Shown: positions 24,813 to 33,890, counted from the first letter of the stretch. The stretch is DNA of 55,312 nucleotides from Burkholderiaceae bacterium (GCA_024637155.1 JAGXFR010000047.1:1-55312), one strand, 5' to 3'. Notes: generated by a model from the sequence alone, not told the origin. Translations and numbers: made by a program.

Positions 24813-26372
24813 TCACAGTTCCTTGCGCTGCGCCAGCGGGGGGATCAGCAACGCCTCGCGATACTTGGCCACCGTGCGGCGCGCCACGACGAAGCCCTGT
24901 TCGCCGAGCAGGTCGGTGATCTGACTGTCGGACAGCGGCATCGTCGGCTCCTCGGCCGCGACAATTTCCTTGATCAGCGCACGAATCGCGGTGCTCGACG
25001 CCGTGCCTCCGGTATCGGTTCCGACATGGCTGCCAAAGAAGTACTTCAGCTCGAACGTCCCTTTTGGCGTGAGCATGTACTTGTGGGTCGTCACCCGCGA
25101 TATGGTCGATTCGTGCAGTTCGAGAGCCTCCGCGATTTCCCGCAGCACCAGCGGCTTCATGGCGATCTCCCCGTGAACGAAGAAAGCGCTCTGGCGAGCC
25201 ACGATCGCTTCGGCCACCCGCAGAATGGTTTCGAAGCGCTGGCGCACGTTCTTGATCAGCCAACGGGCTTCCTGCAGTTGTCCGGACATCGCTCCCGCCG
25301 CGCCGCGATGCTGCCTCAAAACTTGAGCATACACGTCATTGATGCGCAGTTTCGGCATGACCTCTTCGTTGAGACTGACGGTCCAACCCGAGCGGCCGCG
25401 GCGGACGATCACATCGGGAACCACGTAGACGGAGCGCTCGGGTGCGAACTCCGCGCCCGGCCGCGGCGCGAGCGTGCGAATGAAGTCCTGCGCCGCGCGC
25501 AACTCGTCTTCGTCGCAGCGCAACGCCCGCGCCACCTTGCTGAAGTTGTGTGCCGCCAGTTCGGGGAGAAAGTGGTCGACCACTTCCCGCGCGAGCTGTG
25601 CGGGTTCCGGGTGCTCCATGTCCTCTCGCAGTCGCGCATCGATCTGCAGCAGCAGCGACTCGCGCAGGTCGCGGGCGCCGACGCCGGGCGGATCGAAGCT
25701 CTGCAGCAGGCTCAGTGCCGCGTGGAGCTCTTCGGACCCCACCCCCAGTTCATCGGGCAGCAGTGCCAGCAGTTCGTCGATGCTCTGGTCGCAGAGCCCG
25801 TCGTCGTTGAGCGTGTCGATCAGGCATTCGACCAGCGCGCGGTCGCGCGGCGTCGTGTTCGTCAGGTGCAGCTGTTCGAGCAGGTGCTCGCGCAGCGACT
25901 CCGCCGACCCCTCCAGCTCGGGACGCTGGGTCTCCTCACCGTCATCACTGCGCCCCGGGCTCGCGCCCGAAGACCAGTCGGTGAAACGGTCGTCCCCCTC
26001 GCCACCCGGCGCCGCGTCGTCGTAAGCGCTGCCATCAGGTTCGCCGTCGTCCTGGTCGTCCGCGTCGGTGGCATCGGCAGACGGGGATTCGCGCTCTGAT
26101 TGCTGGCGATCGCCCTGGGCTCCGCCGAAGGAGTCGGAATGCTCGAGGTCCTCGCCCGTGCCGCTCCGCGCGTCGAGCGCTCCGCCGGCGTCAATGCGCA
26201 CGCTGCCCTCGAAGGGATCGTCGAGGCGTTCGAGCAGCGGGTTCTCCGCAAGGATTTGCTCGAGCTCGTGGCTGAGCTCGAGCGTCGACATCTGAAGCAG
26301 GCGGATCGACTGCTGCAGCTGTGGCGTCAGCGTCAGGTGCTGGCCGAGCTTGAGCTGCAGCGTTGGCTTCAT
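24813..26372 (-). CDS. rpoN: RNA polymerase sigma-54 factor
   Basis: A 519-residue sigma-54. Region I (residues 1-48) is Gln/Leu-rich (LKLGQHLTLTPQLQQSIRLL). Region II (about 50-165) is unusually long and acidic with many Asp, Glu and Ser. The core-binding region follows, then the helix-turn-helix (ALELHESTISRVTTHKYM) and the RpoN box ARRTVAKYRE near residue 503, which reads the -24 promoter element. It directs transcription that depends on AAA+ activators. The gene sits between lptB and hpf as in most Proteobacteria. Confidence 0.97.
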   Translation of the reverse strand: MKPTLQLKLGQHLTLTPQLQQSIRLLQMSTLELSHELEQILAENPLLERLDDPFEGSVRIDAGGALDARSGTGEDLEHSDSFGGAQGDRQQSERESPSADATDADDQDDGEPDGSAYDDAAPGGEGDDRFTDWSSGASPGRSDDGEETQRPELEGSAESLREHLLEQLHLTNTTPRDRALVECLIDTLNDDGLCDQSIDELLALLPDELGVGSEELHAALSLLQSFDPPGVGARDLRESLLLQIDARLREDMEHPEPAQLAREVVDHFLPELAAHNFSKVARALRCDEDELRAAQDFIRTLAPRPGAEFAPERSVYVVPDVIVRRGRSGWTVSLNEEVMPKLRINDVYAQVLRQHRGAAGAMSGQLQEARWLIKNVRQRFETILRVAEAIVARQSAFFVHGEIAMKPLVLREIAEALELHESTISRVTTHKYMLTPKGTFELKYFFGSHVGTDTGGTASSTAIRALIKEIVAAEEPTMPLSDSQITDLLGEQGFVVARRTVAKYREALLIPPLAQRKEL

Positions 26373-26426
26373 GCGCGGATTCGGGGACGTGTGCAGCCGG
26401 CGTGCAGCCGGCGGTCCGCCCGCCTC

Positions 26427-27209
26427 CTACATCGAAAAGTGTTCGCCCAGGTAGTAGCGACGCACGTCATCATTCTTGACGACTTCCTCCGGTGGTCCTG
26501 AAGCAAGAACAGTACCAGAGCGAATGATATATGCACGATCACAGATTCCAAGGGTTTCGCGCACATTGTGATCGGTGATCAGAACACCGATGCGCCGGCC
26601 CTTGAGGAACTTGACGATCCGCTGAATCTCGATCACGGCGATCGGATCGACCCCGGCAAAGGGCTCGTCAAGCAGGATGAACCGGGGCGAATTCGCCAGC
26701 GCGCGGGCGATTTCAACCCGGCGCCGCTCGCCGCCCGAGAGCGACAGAGCCGGACTCGAGCGCAGGTGCTCGATCTGCAGCTCCGAGAGCAGCCCGTCGA
26801 GGGTATCGCGCAGCGCGCCCGGGCTCAGCCGGCGACCGTCGGCGTCGCTCTGGAGTTCGAGAACCGCGCGCACGTTCTCCTCCACCGTGAGCTTGCGAAA
26901 TACGGAAGGTTCCTGCGGCAGATAGGACAGCCCGAGCCGCGCGCGCTGATGGATGGGCAGGCGGCCGATCGGCGCGCCGTCGAGTTCGATCGTGCCGCCG
27001 TCGGCCGGGACGAGCCCCACGATCATGTAGAAGCAGGTGGTCTTGCCCGCGCCGTTGGGTCCCAGCAGGCCCACCACCTCGCCGCTGACGACGTCGAGCG
27101 AAACGTCCTGCACGACCTTGCGGCCGTGGTAGGCCTTCATCAGGTGGCGAACCCCGAGGTGGCTCGGGCCCGCTCCACCGGGCGCTTGCTGCGGCCGGGT
27201 GTCGATCAT
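26427..27209 (-). CDS. lptB: LPS export ABC transporter ATPase LptB
   Basis: A 260-residue ATPase that, with LptF and LptG, powers lipopolysaccharide extraction from the inner membrane. Walker A GPNGAGKTT (about residues 53-61), Q-loop YLPQEPSVFRKL, signature LSGGERRRVEIARAL, Walker B FILLDEPFAGVDP and the switch His in ITDHNVRETL are all present. An extra 20 N-terminal residues precede the fold. The ATG at 27209 overlaps the lptA stop (TGATG). The 54-base gap before rpoN has an 11-base tandem repeat (26391-26412). Confidence 0.96.
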   Translation of the reverse strand: MIDTRPQQAPGGAGPSHLGVRHLMKAYHGRKVVQDVSLDVVSGEVVGLLGPNGAGKTTCFYMIVGLVPADGGTIELDGAPIGRLPIHQRARLGLSYLPQEPSVFRKLTVEENVRAVLELQSDADGRRLSPGALRDTLDGLLSELQIEHLRSSPALSLSGGERRRVEIARALANSPRFILLDEPFAGVDPIAVIEIQRIVKFLKGRRIGVLITDHNVRETLGICDRAYIIRSGTVLASGPPEEVVKNDDVRRYYLGEHFSM

Positions 27210-27904
27210 CAGCGTCGTTCGCCTGTCTTCGGGAGGGACAGCGAATCGGCCGGCTTCAGCGCGGGCGCCGCCGGCGTCGTAGTCTGCGTCGCAGCGGGCG
27301 GTGTTCCCGGCGCGCCGGCCTTCGGCGCAGCGTCGGGTTTCGCAGCCGGTTCGGCCGGCTTCGGCTGGATGACGACCCGCACCCTGCCGCTCGGGTTGGC
27401 GCTGCTTGGTGTACGCGTGGGGGAGCCATCGACCGTGTACGAGTCGGTCTTTCCCTCGTAGACGATCAGCTGCCCAAACATCTCTTCGGTGACGCGCTCC
27501 TTCTCGAGCTTGCGCAGCACGGCGTTCTGCCTGATGTGCGCCGTTTCGCTGCTGCTGTCGTAGTCGATCTCGCCGCCGTAGCCTTCGATGAACTCATTGA
27601 GCCCCTCGCGCTTTTGCCGAAAGCTCGCCGGGTTTCCGTACACGAAGCTGTGCTGGTTTCCGGCCGCATCCTGGCGCAGCACGAGCCGGTCACCCCGAAT
27701 CAGGATCGTTCCCTTGGTGGCCACGACGTTCCCGGTGAAAGTCCCGACCTGCTTCGCGTCGTCGTAGACGAGGCGGTCCGACTCGACCTGCAACGGCTTC
27801 TCGCGGTCGGCCCGTTCGGCCCGGGCAGGTGCGCCCATGACCAACGCGGCCAGTGCGACCAGTGCGGCAACGGCAAGAATGCGCGGAGAGCGGGGCTCGG
27901 CCAT
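27209..27904 (-). CDS. lptA: LPS periplasmic bridge protein LptA
   Basis: A 231-residue periplasmic protein forming part of the LptCAD bridge. A signal peptide (residues about 9-29, ILAVAALVALAALVMG, cleavage after APARA) is followed by the OstA-like beta-jellyroll: LQVESDRLVYDDAKQVGTFTGN and TILIRGDRLVLRQD are typical. The C-terminal 60 residues form a Pro/Ala/Thr-rich tail that is longer than in E. coli (185 residues total) and likely disordered. The ATG at 27904 starts the signal peptide. It lies between lptC (4-base gap) and lptB (overlap). Confidence 0.92.
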   Translation of the reverse strand: MAEPRSPRILAVAALVALAALVMGAPARAERADREKPLQVESDRLVYDDAKQVGTFTGNVVATKGTILIRGDRLVLRQDAAGNQHSFVYGNPASFRQKREGLNEFIEGYGGEIDYDSSSETAHIRQNAVLRKLEKERVTEEMFGQLIVYEGKTDSYTVDGSPTRTPSSANPSGRVRVVIQPKPAEPAAKPDAAPKAGAPGTPPAATQTTTPAAPALKPADSLSLPKTGERR

Positions 27905-27908
27905 GGGC

Positions 27909-28505
27909 TTAACGGGGGGTAGGGGCGGGCTGCCAGGTGCCGCGCACGCGGGAGTCGATCTGGAGGTGGCGCGCCGCATTATCGAATTCCATTCCGACGC
28001 CCGTCAAGCGCGAGGTGCCGCGCAGGATTTCGACAGCCTGGTCGGTTCGCGCAATCTCGGTCTTGGTGGAAATGATCATGTGTTCCGAGCGAACGGACAT
28101 CTCCGGGTCGGCGCCATCGCTCTTGCGGATCAGCACGACCTTGCCGCGCAGCTCGGTCTCGTCCCCCTTCGTGTCGGTTCTCGCCGTTTCGGCGCGCAGG
28201 CTCACCTGCGGCCGGGCCGGGTTCAGGCTGACCATGCGCGGCTGGACGAATTCGCTCGATTCATCGTCGGGATAATGGACCATGCGCTCGGCGGACAGCA
28301 GGAAAGCCGGTTCGCCGCGCGCGTTGACCTTCGTGAGGGCGAGCCCGTCGACGAAATAATCCGGCTCGTGGGTGATCTTGCGCACCCCTGCTGGCCCCAT
28401 CGCCTCAGCCGCGATCTCCGCAAGGTAGTAGCTGCCGGCGGCGAGCGTCAAGATCAGAAGCAGCGACACCGCAGCGGCGAGCCGATCCTGTGTCAGGGTC
28501 TTCAC
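27909..28505 (-). CDS. lptC: LPS export protein LptC
   Basis: A 198-residue bitopic inner-membrane protein. One N-terminal transmembrane helix (about residues 10-27, AAAVSLLLILTLAAGSYYL) anchors a periplasmic beta-jellyroll containing EPDYFVDGLALTKVNARG, which resembles the conserved LptC/YrbK strand, and the later ELRGKVVLIRK and TGVGMEFDN. LptC joins LptB2FG to LptA. Start is a GTG at 28505 overlapping the kdsC stop (GTGA), so translation is coupled. Confidence 0.92.
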   Translation of the reverse strand: MKTLTQDRLAAAVSLLLILTLAAGSYYLAEIAAEAMGPAGVRKITHEPDYFVDGLALTKVNARGEPAFLLSAERMVHYPDDESSEFVQPRMVSLNPARPQVSLRAETARTDTKGDETELRGKVVLIRKSDGADPEMSVRSEHMIISTKTEIARTDQAVEILRGTSRLTGVGMEFDNAARHLQIDSRVRGTWQPAPTPR

Positions 28506-29083
28506 GGGCGCGTCGTTCCGTCGGGCGCCAGGGGTGCTGCGGCGGGCACGTATTCGGCGCAGAGCGCTTCCCACTGGCCGCGGGCACGCAGGACAAACTC
28601 GGCCAGTTCGCGTACCGCGCCCTCGCCGGGCGGTGTTGTCGAGACCCAGTGCGCGCGGGCGCGCAGTTCCGGCGGCGCCCCGGCAACGGTGGCGCAAAAG
28701 CCGGCCTGCACCATCGCGCCCAGGTCCGGCCAGTCATCGCCGACGAACCCGCTGTGTGCGCCGGCCACGTTGAAACGCGCGCACAGTTCGCGCATCACGG
28801 CCGCCTTGTCGCCGACGCCCTGGACGACCGCGTCAAAGCCGAGTTCGGCGGCCCGCACCGCAACGATCGGCGAATCCCTTCCGGTGACGATCGCGAGCCG
28901 AATTCCCGCACGCCGCAGCAGCGCCAGTCCGAATCCGTCGCGCACGCTGAAGGATTTCATCGCCTCGCCGCTCGGCCCGATGTGGATCCGACCGTCGGTC
29001 AGCGTGCCGTCGACGTCGAAGGCGATCAGTTCGAGGGCGGCCGCACGCCGTTGCGCCTCGGCCAGCGCGCCGGGAGTGTTCAT
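28502..29083 (-). CDS. kdsC: 3-deoxy-D-manno-octulosonate 8-phosphate phosphatase
   Basis: A 193-residue HAD phosphatase (C0 cap type) that dephosphorylates Kdo 8-phosphate. The nucleophile motif is FDVDGTLTDG near residues 25-34; FSVRDGFGLALLRRAGI, the Thr in IVTGRDSP and the acidic GFVGDDWPDLGAM motif follow. The last 25 residues are a little longer than average. It is coupled to kdsD upstream (TGATG overlap) and lptC downstream (GTGA overlap). Confidence 0.95.
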   Translation of the reverse strand: MNTPGALAEAQRRAAALELIAFDVDGTLTDGRIHIGPSGEAMKSFSVRDGFGLALLRRAGIRLAIVTGRDSPIVAVRAAELGFDAVVQGVGDKAAVMRELCARFNVAGAHSGFVGDDWPDLGAMVQAGFCATVAGAPPELRARAHWVSTTPPGEGAVRELAEFVLRARGQWEALCAEYVPAAAPLAPDGTTRP

Positions 29084-30075
29084 CAGACGACCTTGGCCAG
29101 CAGCAAATCGTGGATGTGCAGGGCTCCGACCAGCCGTCCTTCGCCGTCGACGACCAGCAACTGGCTGACGCGCCGCTCCTCCATCCGCCGGACCGCCTCG
29201 ACCGCCAGTGCAGCGGCCTCGATCGTCACCGGATTGCGGGTCATGACCTCGCCGACCTTCACCACGCGGGCGTCGTCGCCGCGCTCGAGAAAGCGGCGCA
29301 GGTCGCCGTCGGTGAAGATCCCGGCATGACGCCCGTCGGGACCGATGACCGCCGTCATCCCCATGCGCTTGCGGGTGATTTCGAGGACGGCATCGATGAG
29401 CCGCGCGTCCTGCGCGATCGCCGGCAGATTCTCGCCGCTGCGCATCACATCGCCCACGTGGGTGAGCAGGGCGCGCCCCAGCGCCCCGCCCGGGTGTGAC
29501 CGCGCAAATTCGTCAGGGCCGAAGCCCCGGGCGTCGAGCAGCGCAACGGCCAGCGCGTCGCCCAGCGCCAGCGCCGCGGTCGTGCTCGCGGTGGGGGCCA
29601 GATTCAGCGAGCAGGCCTCGCGGTCCACCGACGCGTTGAGGTGCACGTCGGCGAGCGTCGCCAGTTCGGAGGCGGGATTCCCGGTGATCGCGATGAGTCG
29701 CGCACCGCTGCGCTTGATGAGCGGGACAATGTTGAGCAATTCGGCGGTCGTGCCCGAGTGGGACAGCGCGATCACGACGTCGTCGCGGGTCACCATGCCC
29801 AGGTCGCCGTGACTCGCCTCGCCGGCGTGCACGAAGAAGGCCGGCGTGCCGGTGGAGGCGAGTGTCGCAGCGATCTTGCGGGCGATATGGCCGGATTTTC
29901 CGATGCCGCTGACCACGACGCGTCCGGTGCAGGCGAGGATCAGACGACAGGTGTCGGCGAACGACGAATCGATCCGGCTGGCCAGGGCGGCGACCGCATC
30001 GGATTCGATTCGCAGGACCGCCACGGCCTGCGCAAGCAGGCGTTCGGTGTCGATCTGGGGAGTGCTATTGTTCAC
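29083..30075 (-). CDS. kdsD: Arabinose 5-phosphate isomerase
   Basis: A 330-residue enzyme converting ribulose 5-phosphate to arabinose 5-phosphate, the first step to Kdo. The SIS domain (about residues 35-185) includes VVSGIGKSGHIARKIAATLASTGTP-type sequence, EASHGDLGMV and ALSHSGTT; two CBS domains fill residues 205-325 (VMRSGENLP, GIFTDGDLRRFLERG, VMTRNPVTIE). The start is a GTG at 30075 with no ATG nearby. It heads the kdsD-kdsC-lptC-lptA-lptB cluster, divergent from the Kef antiporter with a 42-base gap. Confidence 0.95.
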   Translation of the reverse strand: MNNSTPQIDTERLLAQAVAVLRIESDAVAALASRIDSSFADTCRLILACTGRVVVSGIGKSGHIARKIAATLASTGTPAFFVHAGEASHGDLGMVTRDDVVIALSHSGTTAELLNIVPLIKRSGARLIAITGNPASELATLADVHLNASVDREACSLNLAPTASTTAALALGDALAVALLDARGFGPDEFARSHPGGALGRALLTHVGDVMRSGENLPAIAQDARLIDAVLEITRKRMGMTAVIGPDGRHAGIFTDGDLRRFLERGDDARVVKVGEVMTRNPVTIEAAALAVEAVRRMEERRVSQLLVVDGEGRLVGALHIHDLLLAKVV

Positions 30076-30083
30076 GGCGTCGA

Positions 30084-30093
30084 GTATATATAC
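30084..30093. promoter_or_regulatory. Palindromic TATA element in the kdsD/Kef divergent gap
   Basis: GTATATATAC is a perfect 10-base palindrome and the only AT-rich stretch in the 42-base gap between divergent kdsD and the Kef antiporter. It could act as a -10 box in either direction, giving very short leaders, or be an operator. No clear -35 boxes were found. Confidence 0.35.
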
Positions 30094-30117
30094 GCAATTC
30101 GAGGTTACACGCCAGCC

Positions 30118-32115
30118 ATGCTATCAGCCCTCGAGCTCACCCTGGTCCTGCTCAGCGCCGCGGTCATCGCGGTGGTGCTGCTGCGGGCGGTCGGGTTGCC
30201 GCCGCTGGTCGCCTATCTGGCCGTCGGGGTCGTGCTCGGTCCGCACGCGGCGAACCTGGCCTCGAACAGCGGGGCCGTGCACTCGCTGGCGGAGATCGGT
30301 GTCGTCTTCCTGATGTTCTCGCTGGGGCTCGAGTTCAGCCTGCCCAAGCTGCTCACGCTGCGCCGGCACGTCTTCGGGCTGGGCGCCGCGCAGGTCAGCG
30401 TGACCCTGGCGCTGACGGTCGCGGCGCTGCTGGCCCTGCCGTTGGCGGCGCGCGGATGGCTGTTTCCGGGCGGCATCGACTGGCGGGCGGCCGTCGCGCT
30501 CGGCGGTGCCGTGGCGCTCTCGTCGACGGCGCTGGTGATCAAGCTGTTGAGCGAGCGGCGCGAACTCGAAACCGAGCACGGCCGGCGCGTCTTCAGCGTG
30601 CTGCTGTTCCAGGATCTGGCGGTGATTCCGCTGCTGATCGTGATCCCGGCCCTGTCGAACGGCGACGACTGGTGGTACGGGCTGCTGCTCGCCGCCGCCA
30701 AGGCGTCGATCCTGCTGGTGCTGCTGCTGCGCTTTGGGCCGCCGCTGATGCGGCGCTGGTTCAGCCTCGTGGCGCGCCAGCGCTCGCACGAGCTCTTCAC
30801 GCTCAACGTGCTGTTGGCGACGCTGCTCTTCGCCTGGCTGACCAAGATGGCCGGGTTGTCGATGGAGTTGGGCGCTTTCGTGGCGGGCATGCTGATCGCG
30901 GAAACCGAGTTCCGCTATCAGGTCGAGGAAGACATCAAGCCATTCCGGGACGTGTTGCTCGGGCTCTTCTTCGTGACCATCGGAATGCAGCTCGACCTGC
31001 GCGTGGTGCTGGATTCGTGGGCGCAGGTGCTCGTGCTGCTGGCCGTGCCGGTGCTCGTCAAGTTCGCGCTGGTGGTCTGGCTGGTGCGCGCCTTCGGCGG
31101 CAGTGCCGGAATCGCCGTGCGCACCGGCGTATGGCTCGCCCAGGCGGGCGAATTCGGCTTCGTGCTGATCGCGCAGGCGCTCGGCGCGGGACTGCTGGGC
31201 GACAAGGCCGTCCAGCCGGCACTTGCCGCGATGCTGCTCTCGCTGATGGCCAGCCCGCTGCTGATCGCCCAGGCCAACCGGATCGCGCTGCGCACGACCT
31301 CCCAGGAGTGGCTGCAGCGTTCCCTGCAACTCCAGAAGATCGCCTCGAGCAGCCTGGCGCGCAGCAAGCACGTGCTCATCGCCGGCTACGGACGCTCGGG
31401 GCAGGGCCTGGCGCACGTCCTCGAGGCCGAGAGCGTCCCCTATCTCGCCATGGACCTGGATCCCGACCGGGTGCGCGAGGCTGTAGCGGGCGGCGATTCC
31501 GTCGTGTACGCGGACGCGACGCGGCGCGATGCGCTGATTGCCGCGGGGATTCATCGCGCCCGCGCGCTGGTGATCACCTTCGACGAAGTGGAGAACTCGC
31601 TCAAGCTCCTGAGTCTGATCGCGGACCTGGCACCCCAGCTGCCCGTCCTGGTGCGCGCCGCGAACGAGTCCGACATCGAGCGGCTGCGCGCGGCCGGAGC
31701 CGCCGAGGTGGTGCCCGAAATCGCCGAGGGCAGCCTGATGCTCGCCTCGCACGCCCTCGCGCTCGCCGGCATTCCGGCCGGGCGCGTGATGCAGCGCCTG
31801 AACGCGGTGCGCCACGAACGCTACGCGATGCTGCGGGGCTTCTTCCATGGCGCCGATGATCACGAGCACGAATCGATCGAGCAGGAGCATCAGCATCTGC
31901 ATGCCGTGGGCCTGGGCGCCGACAGCCCGGCAATCGGACGTGCGCTGGGCGACGTGGAGTTGCAGGGCGCGCGCATCAAGGCAATCGTGCGTTCGCAGGG
32001 CCGGCTGGTCGCGCCGCCGCCGGAGATGCTGTTCCAGGTCGACGACACAGTGGTGCTCGCGGGCACCATCGATCAGGTCGGCGCGGCCGAGGCGGCGCTG
32101 CTTGGCGGCGGTTAG
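30118..32115 (+). CDS. Kef/YbaL-type monovalent cation:proton antiporter with RCK domain
   Basis: A 665-residue CPA2 antiporter. Residues about 1-385 hold some 12 hydrophobic helices, including GVVFLMFSLGLEFSLPKL, LSSTALVIKLL and VLLFQDLAVIPLL, all typical of the KefB/KefC/YbaL group. A TrkA-N (RCK) NAD-binding domain follows at about 415-540 (VLIAGYGRSGQGLAHVLEAE), then a His-rich stretch (DDHEHESIEQEHQHLH) and a TrkA-C domain at the end (about 590-660). It would exchange K+ or Na+ for H+. Whether it is glutathione-gated cannot be judged. Start ATG at 30118 has only a distant GAGG. Confidence 0.9.
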   Translation: MLSALELTLVLLSAAVIAVVLLRAVGLPPLVAYLAVGVVLGPHAANLASNSGAVHSLAEIGVVFLMFSLGLEFSLPKLLTLRRHVFGLGAAQVSVTLALTVAALLALPLAARGWLFPGGIDWRAAVALGGAVALSSTALVIKLLSERRELETEHGRRVFSVLLFQDLAVIPLLIVIPALSNGDDWWYGLLLAAAKASILLVLLLRFGPPLMRRWFSLVARQRSHELFTLNVLLATLLFAWLTKMAGLSMELGAFVAGMLIAETEFRYQVEEDIKPFRDVLLGLFFVTIGMQLDLRVVLDSWAQVLVLLAVPVLVKFALVVWLVRAFGGSAGIAVRTGVWLAQAGEFGFVLIAQALGAGLLGDKAVQPALAAMLLSLMASPLLIAQANRIALRTTSQEWLQRSLQLQKIASSSLARSKHVLIAGYGRSGQGLAHVLEAESVPYLAMDLDPDRVREAVAGGDSVVYADATRRDALIAAGIHRARALVITFDEVENSLKLLSLIADLAPQLPVLVRAANESDIERLRAAGAAEVVPEIAEGSLMLASHALALAGIPAGRVMQRLNAVRHERYAMLRGFFHGADDHEHESIEQEHQHLHAVGLGADSPAIGRALGDVELQGARIKAIVRSQGRLVAPPPEMLFQVDDTVVLAGTIDQVGAAEAALLGGG

Positions 32116-32180
32116 GCCAGCGGCTGGCCAGCGCCCCGGTTCGGCAATGCGGGTAAAAGACGATGCAAGGCGCCGGCGGG

Positions 32181-32186
32181 TAAAAT
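32181..32186 (+). promoter_or_regulatory. Putative -10 element (TAAAAT) before mlaF
   Basis: TAAAAT in the context GCGGGTAAAATGCG lies 52 bases before the mlaF GTG. A related GGGTAAAAGACG occurs 30 bases upstream at 32151. The 122-base gap after the Kef stop also has a short inverted repeat (GGCCAG at 32115, CTGGCC at 32124). No -35 consensus is seen. Confidence 0.4.
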
Positions 32187-32237
32187 GCGTGGTTTTCCGG
32201 CGCGACGACAGTCACGCCGCGTACCCGGGTTTCAAAA

Positions 32238-33038
32238 GTGAGCGATAGCGAGTTCCTTTTTCTCGAGAACGTGCGTTTCGGCTATACCGAGCGAGCCATT
32301 CTCGACGGAGTGTCGGTGCGTTTTCGGCGCGGCTCGGTCACGGCGCTGATGGGCGGCTCGGGGTGCGGCAAGACGACCTTGCTGCGCCTGATCGGGGGGC
32401 AACTGCGCCCGCAGGCGGGGCGCGTGGTGTTCGACGGGCACGACATTCCCACACTGGGGCGCGACGCGCTCTATGCGTTGCGCCGCCGCATGGGCATGCT
32501 CTTTCAGTTCGGCGCGCTGTTCACCGACCTGAGCGTCTTCGATAATGTCGCGTTTCCGCTGCGCGAGCATACGCCGCTTTCCGAGGAACTGATCCGCGAT
32601 CTGGTGCTGCTCAAGCTCGAAGCGGTCGGATTGCGCGGGGCCGCGCAGCTGATGCCTGCCGAGATCTCCGGCGGAATGTCCCGGCGCGTGGCGCTGGCAC
32701 GCGCGATCGCGCTCGACCCGCCGCTGCTGCTCTACGATGAGCCCTTCGCCGGTCTCGACCCCATTTTGCTGGGGACGATCGCGGTTCTGATCCGACGGCT
32801 CAACGACGCGCTGGGGGCGACCACGGTGCTGGTGAGCCACGACTTGCACGAGTCCTTCGAGATCGCAGACTACGTCTACATGTTGGGCGACGGCACGGTG
32901 CTGGGTCACGGCACCCCCGATGAACTGCGCGCGTCGAAAGACCCGCGCGTCGAGCAGTTCCTTCATGGTCGGCGCGACGGACCGGTGAAGTTCCACTATC
33001 CGGCCCCCGAGCTGGCAACCCAACTGGGGATGCGCTGA
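32238..33038 (+). CDS. mlaF: Phospholipid transport ATPase MlaF
   Basis: A 266-residue ABC ATPase of the Mla system, which moves phospholipids between the inner and outer membranes and keeps outer-leaflet lipid asymmetry. Walker A GGSGCGKTT (residues about 39-47), signature ISGGMSRRVALARAI, Walker B LLLYDEPFAGLDP and switch His in VLVSHDLHE are visible. The C-terminal FHYPAPELATQLG tail is of the kind that contacts the partner subunit in MlaF. Start is a GTG; its stop overlaps the mlaE ATG. Confidence 0.95.
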   Translation: MSDSEFLFLENVRFGYTERAILDGVSVRFRRGSVTALMGGSGCGKTTLLRLIGGQLRPQAGRVVFDGHDIPTLGRDALYALRRRMGMLFQFGALFTDLSVFDNVAFPLREHTPLSEELIRDLVLLKLEAVGLRGAAQLMPAEISGGMSRRVALARAIALDPPLLLYDEPFAGLDPILLGTIAVLIRRLNDALGATTVLVSHDLHESFEIADYVYMLGDGTVLGHGTPDELRASKDPRVEQFLHGRRDGPVKFHYPAPELATQLGMR

Positions 33039-33868
33039 TGGCCGGCGCGACGCCCGATGTCCCGGCCGGGGGCGCGCCAACGGTGCGCATCGCCGGGCGC
33101 CTCGAACGCATTGGCGCGGCGACCCGGTCGACCCTGGAGACAACCGGACTGGGCGCGCGCTTTTTCGTTCGCCTGTGCGTGCTGGCGCTTGCCTCGCTGC
33201 GCCGGCCCCGGCTCGTCATCGATCAGATCCACTTCGTCGGCAATTACTCCCTGTCGATCATCCTCGTCTCGGGGCTCTTCGTCGGCTTTGTCCTCGGGCT
33301 GCAGGGTTACTACACGCTCCAGCGCTACGGTTCCGAGCAGGCGCTGGGCCTGCTGGTGGCGCTGTCGCTCGTGCGCGAACTCGGGCCGGTCGTCGCCGCG
33401 CTGCTCTTTGCGGGTCGCGCCGGCACCGCGCTGACCGCCGAGGTCGGCCTGATGAAGTCCGGCGAGCAGCTTGCGGCGATGGAAATGATGGCCGTCGACC
33501 CGATGGCGCGCGTTCTGGCGCCGCGCTTTGCCGCGGTGGTGATCGCAATGCCCATGCTTGCGGCGCTATTCTCTGCGGTCGGTGTGTTCGGAGGCTATCT
33601 GGTGGGGATACAGTTGATCGGTGTCGACTCCGGGGCATTCTGGTCGCAGATGCAAAACGGGGTCGATGTCTTCTCCGACGTCGGCAACGGCGTGATCAAG
33701 ACCGTGGTTTTCGGGTTCGTCTGCGGATTTACCGCGCTGTTCGTCGGTTACGAGGCGAAACCGACCCCGGAGGGGGTGGCGCGGGCGACGACGACCACGG
33801 TGGTCGCTTCCTCGCTGGCCGTGCTGGGTTTCGACTTCCTGCTCACCGCGATGATGTTCGGCACCTGA
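33038..33868 (+). CDS. mlaE: Phospholipid transport permease MlaE
   Basis: A 276-residue permease of the MlaE/YrbE family. After a cytoplasmic N-terminus (to about residue 65) come the conserved segments IDQIHFVGNYSLSIILVSGLFVGFV-like helix, GLLVALSLVRELGPVVAALLFAGRAG and EQLAAMEMMAVDPMARVLAPRF, then three further helices (VVIAMPMLAALFSAVG near residue 167, the FGFVCGFTALFVG helix and the C-terminal LAVLGFDFLLTAMMF). It forms the membrane core of MlaFEDB. N-terminus is about 15 residues longer than E. coli. Confidence 0.94.
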   Translation: MAGATPDVPAGGAPTVRIAGRLERIGAATRSTLETTGLGARFFVRLCVLALASLRRPRLVIDQIHFVGNYSLSIILVSGLFVGFVLGLQGYYTLQRYGSEQALGLLVALSLVRELGPVVAALLFAGRAGTALTAEVGLMKSGEQLAAMEMMAVDPMARVLAPRFAAVVIAMPMLAALFSAVGVFGGYLVGIQLIGVDSGAFWSQMQNGVDVFSDVGNGVIKTVVFGFVCGFTALFVGYEAKPTPEGVARATTTTVVASSLAVLGFDFLLTAMMFGT

Positions 33869-33890
33869 ACTACCAGGAACAACAACGATC

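Noticed and set aside
26391..26412. Tandem 11-base repeat GTGCAGCCGGC between lptB and rpoN
   Set aside because: Only two copies in GC-rich DNA; no sign of a functional element.
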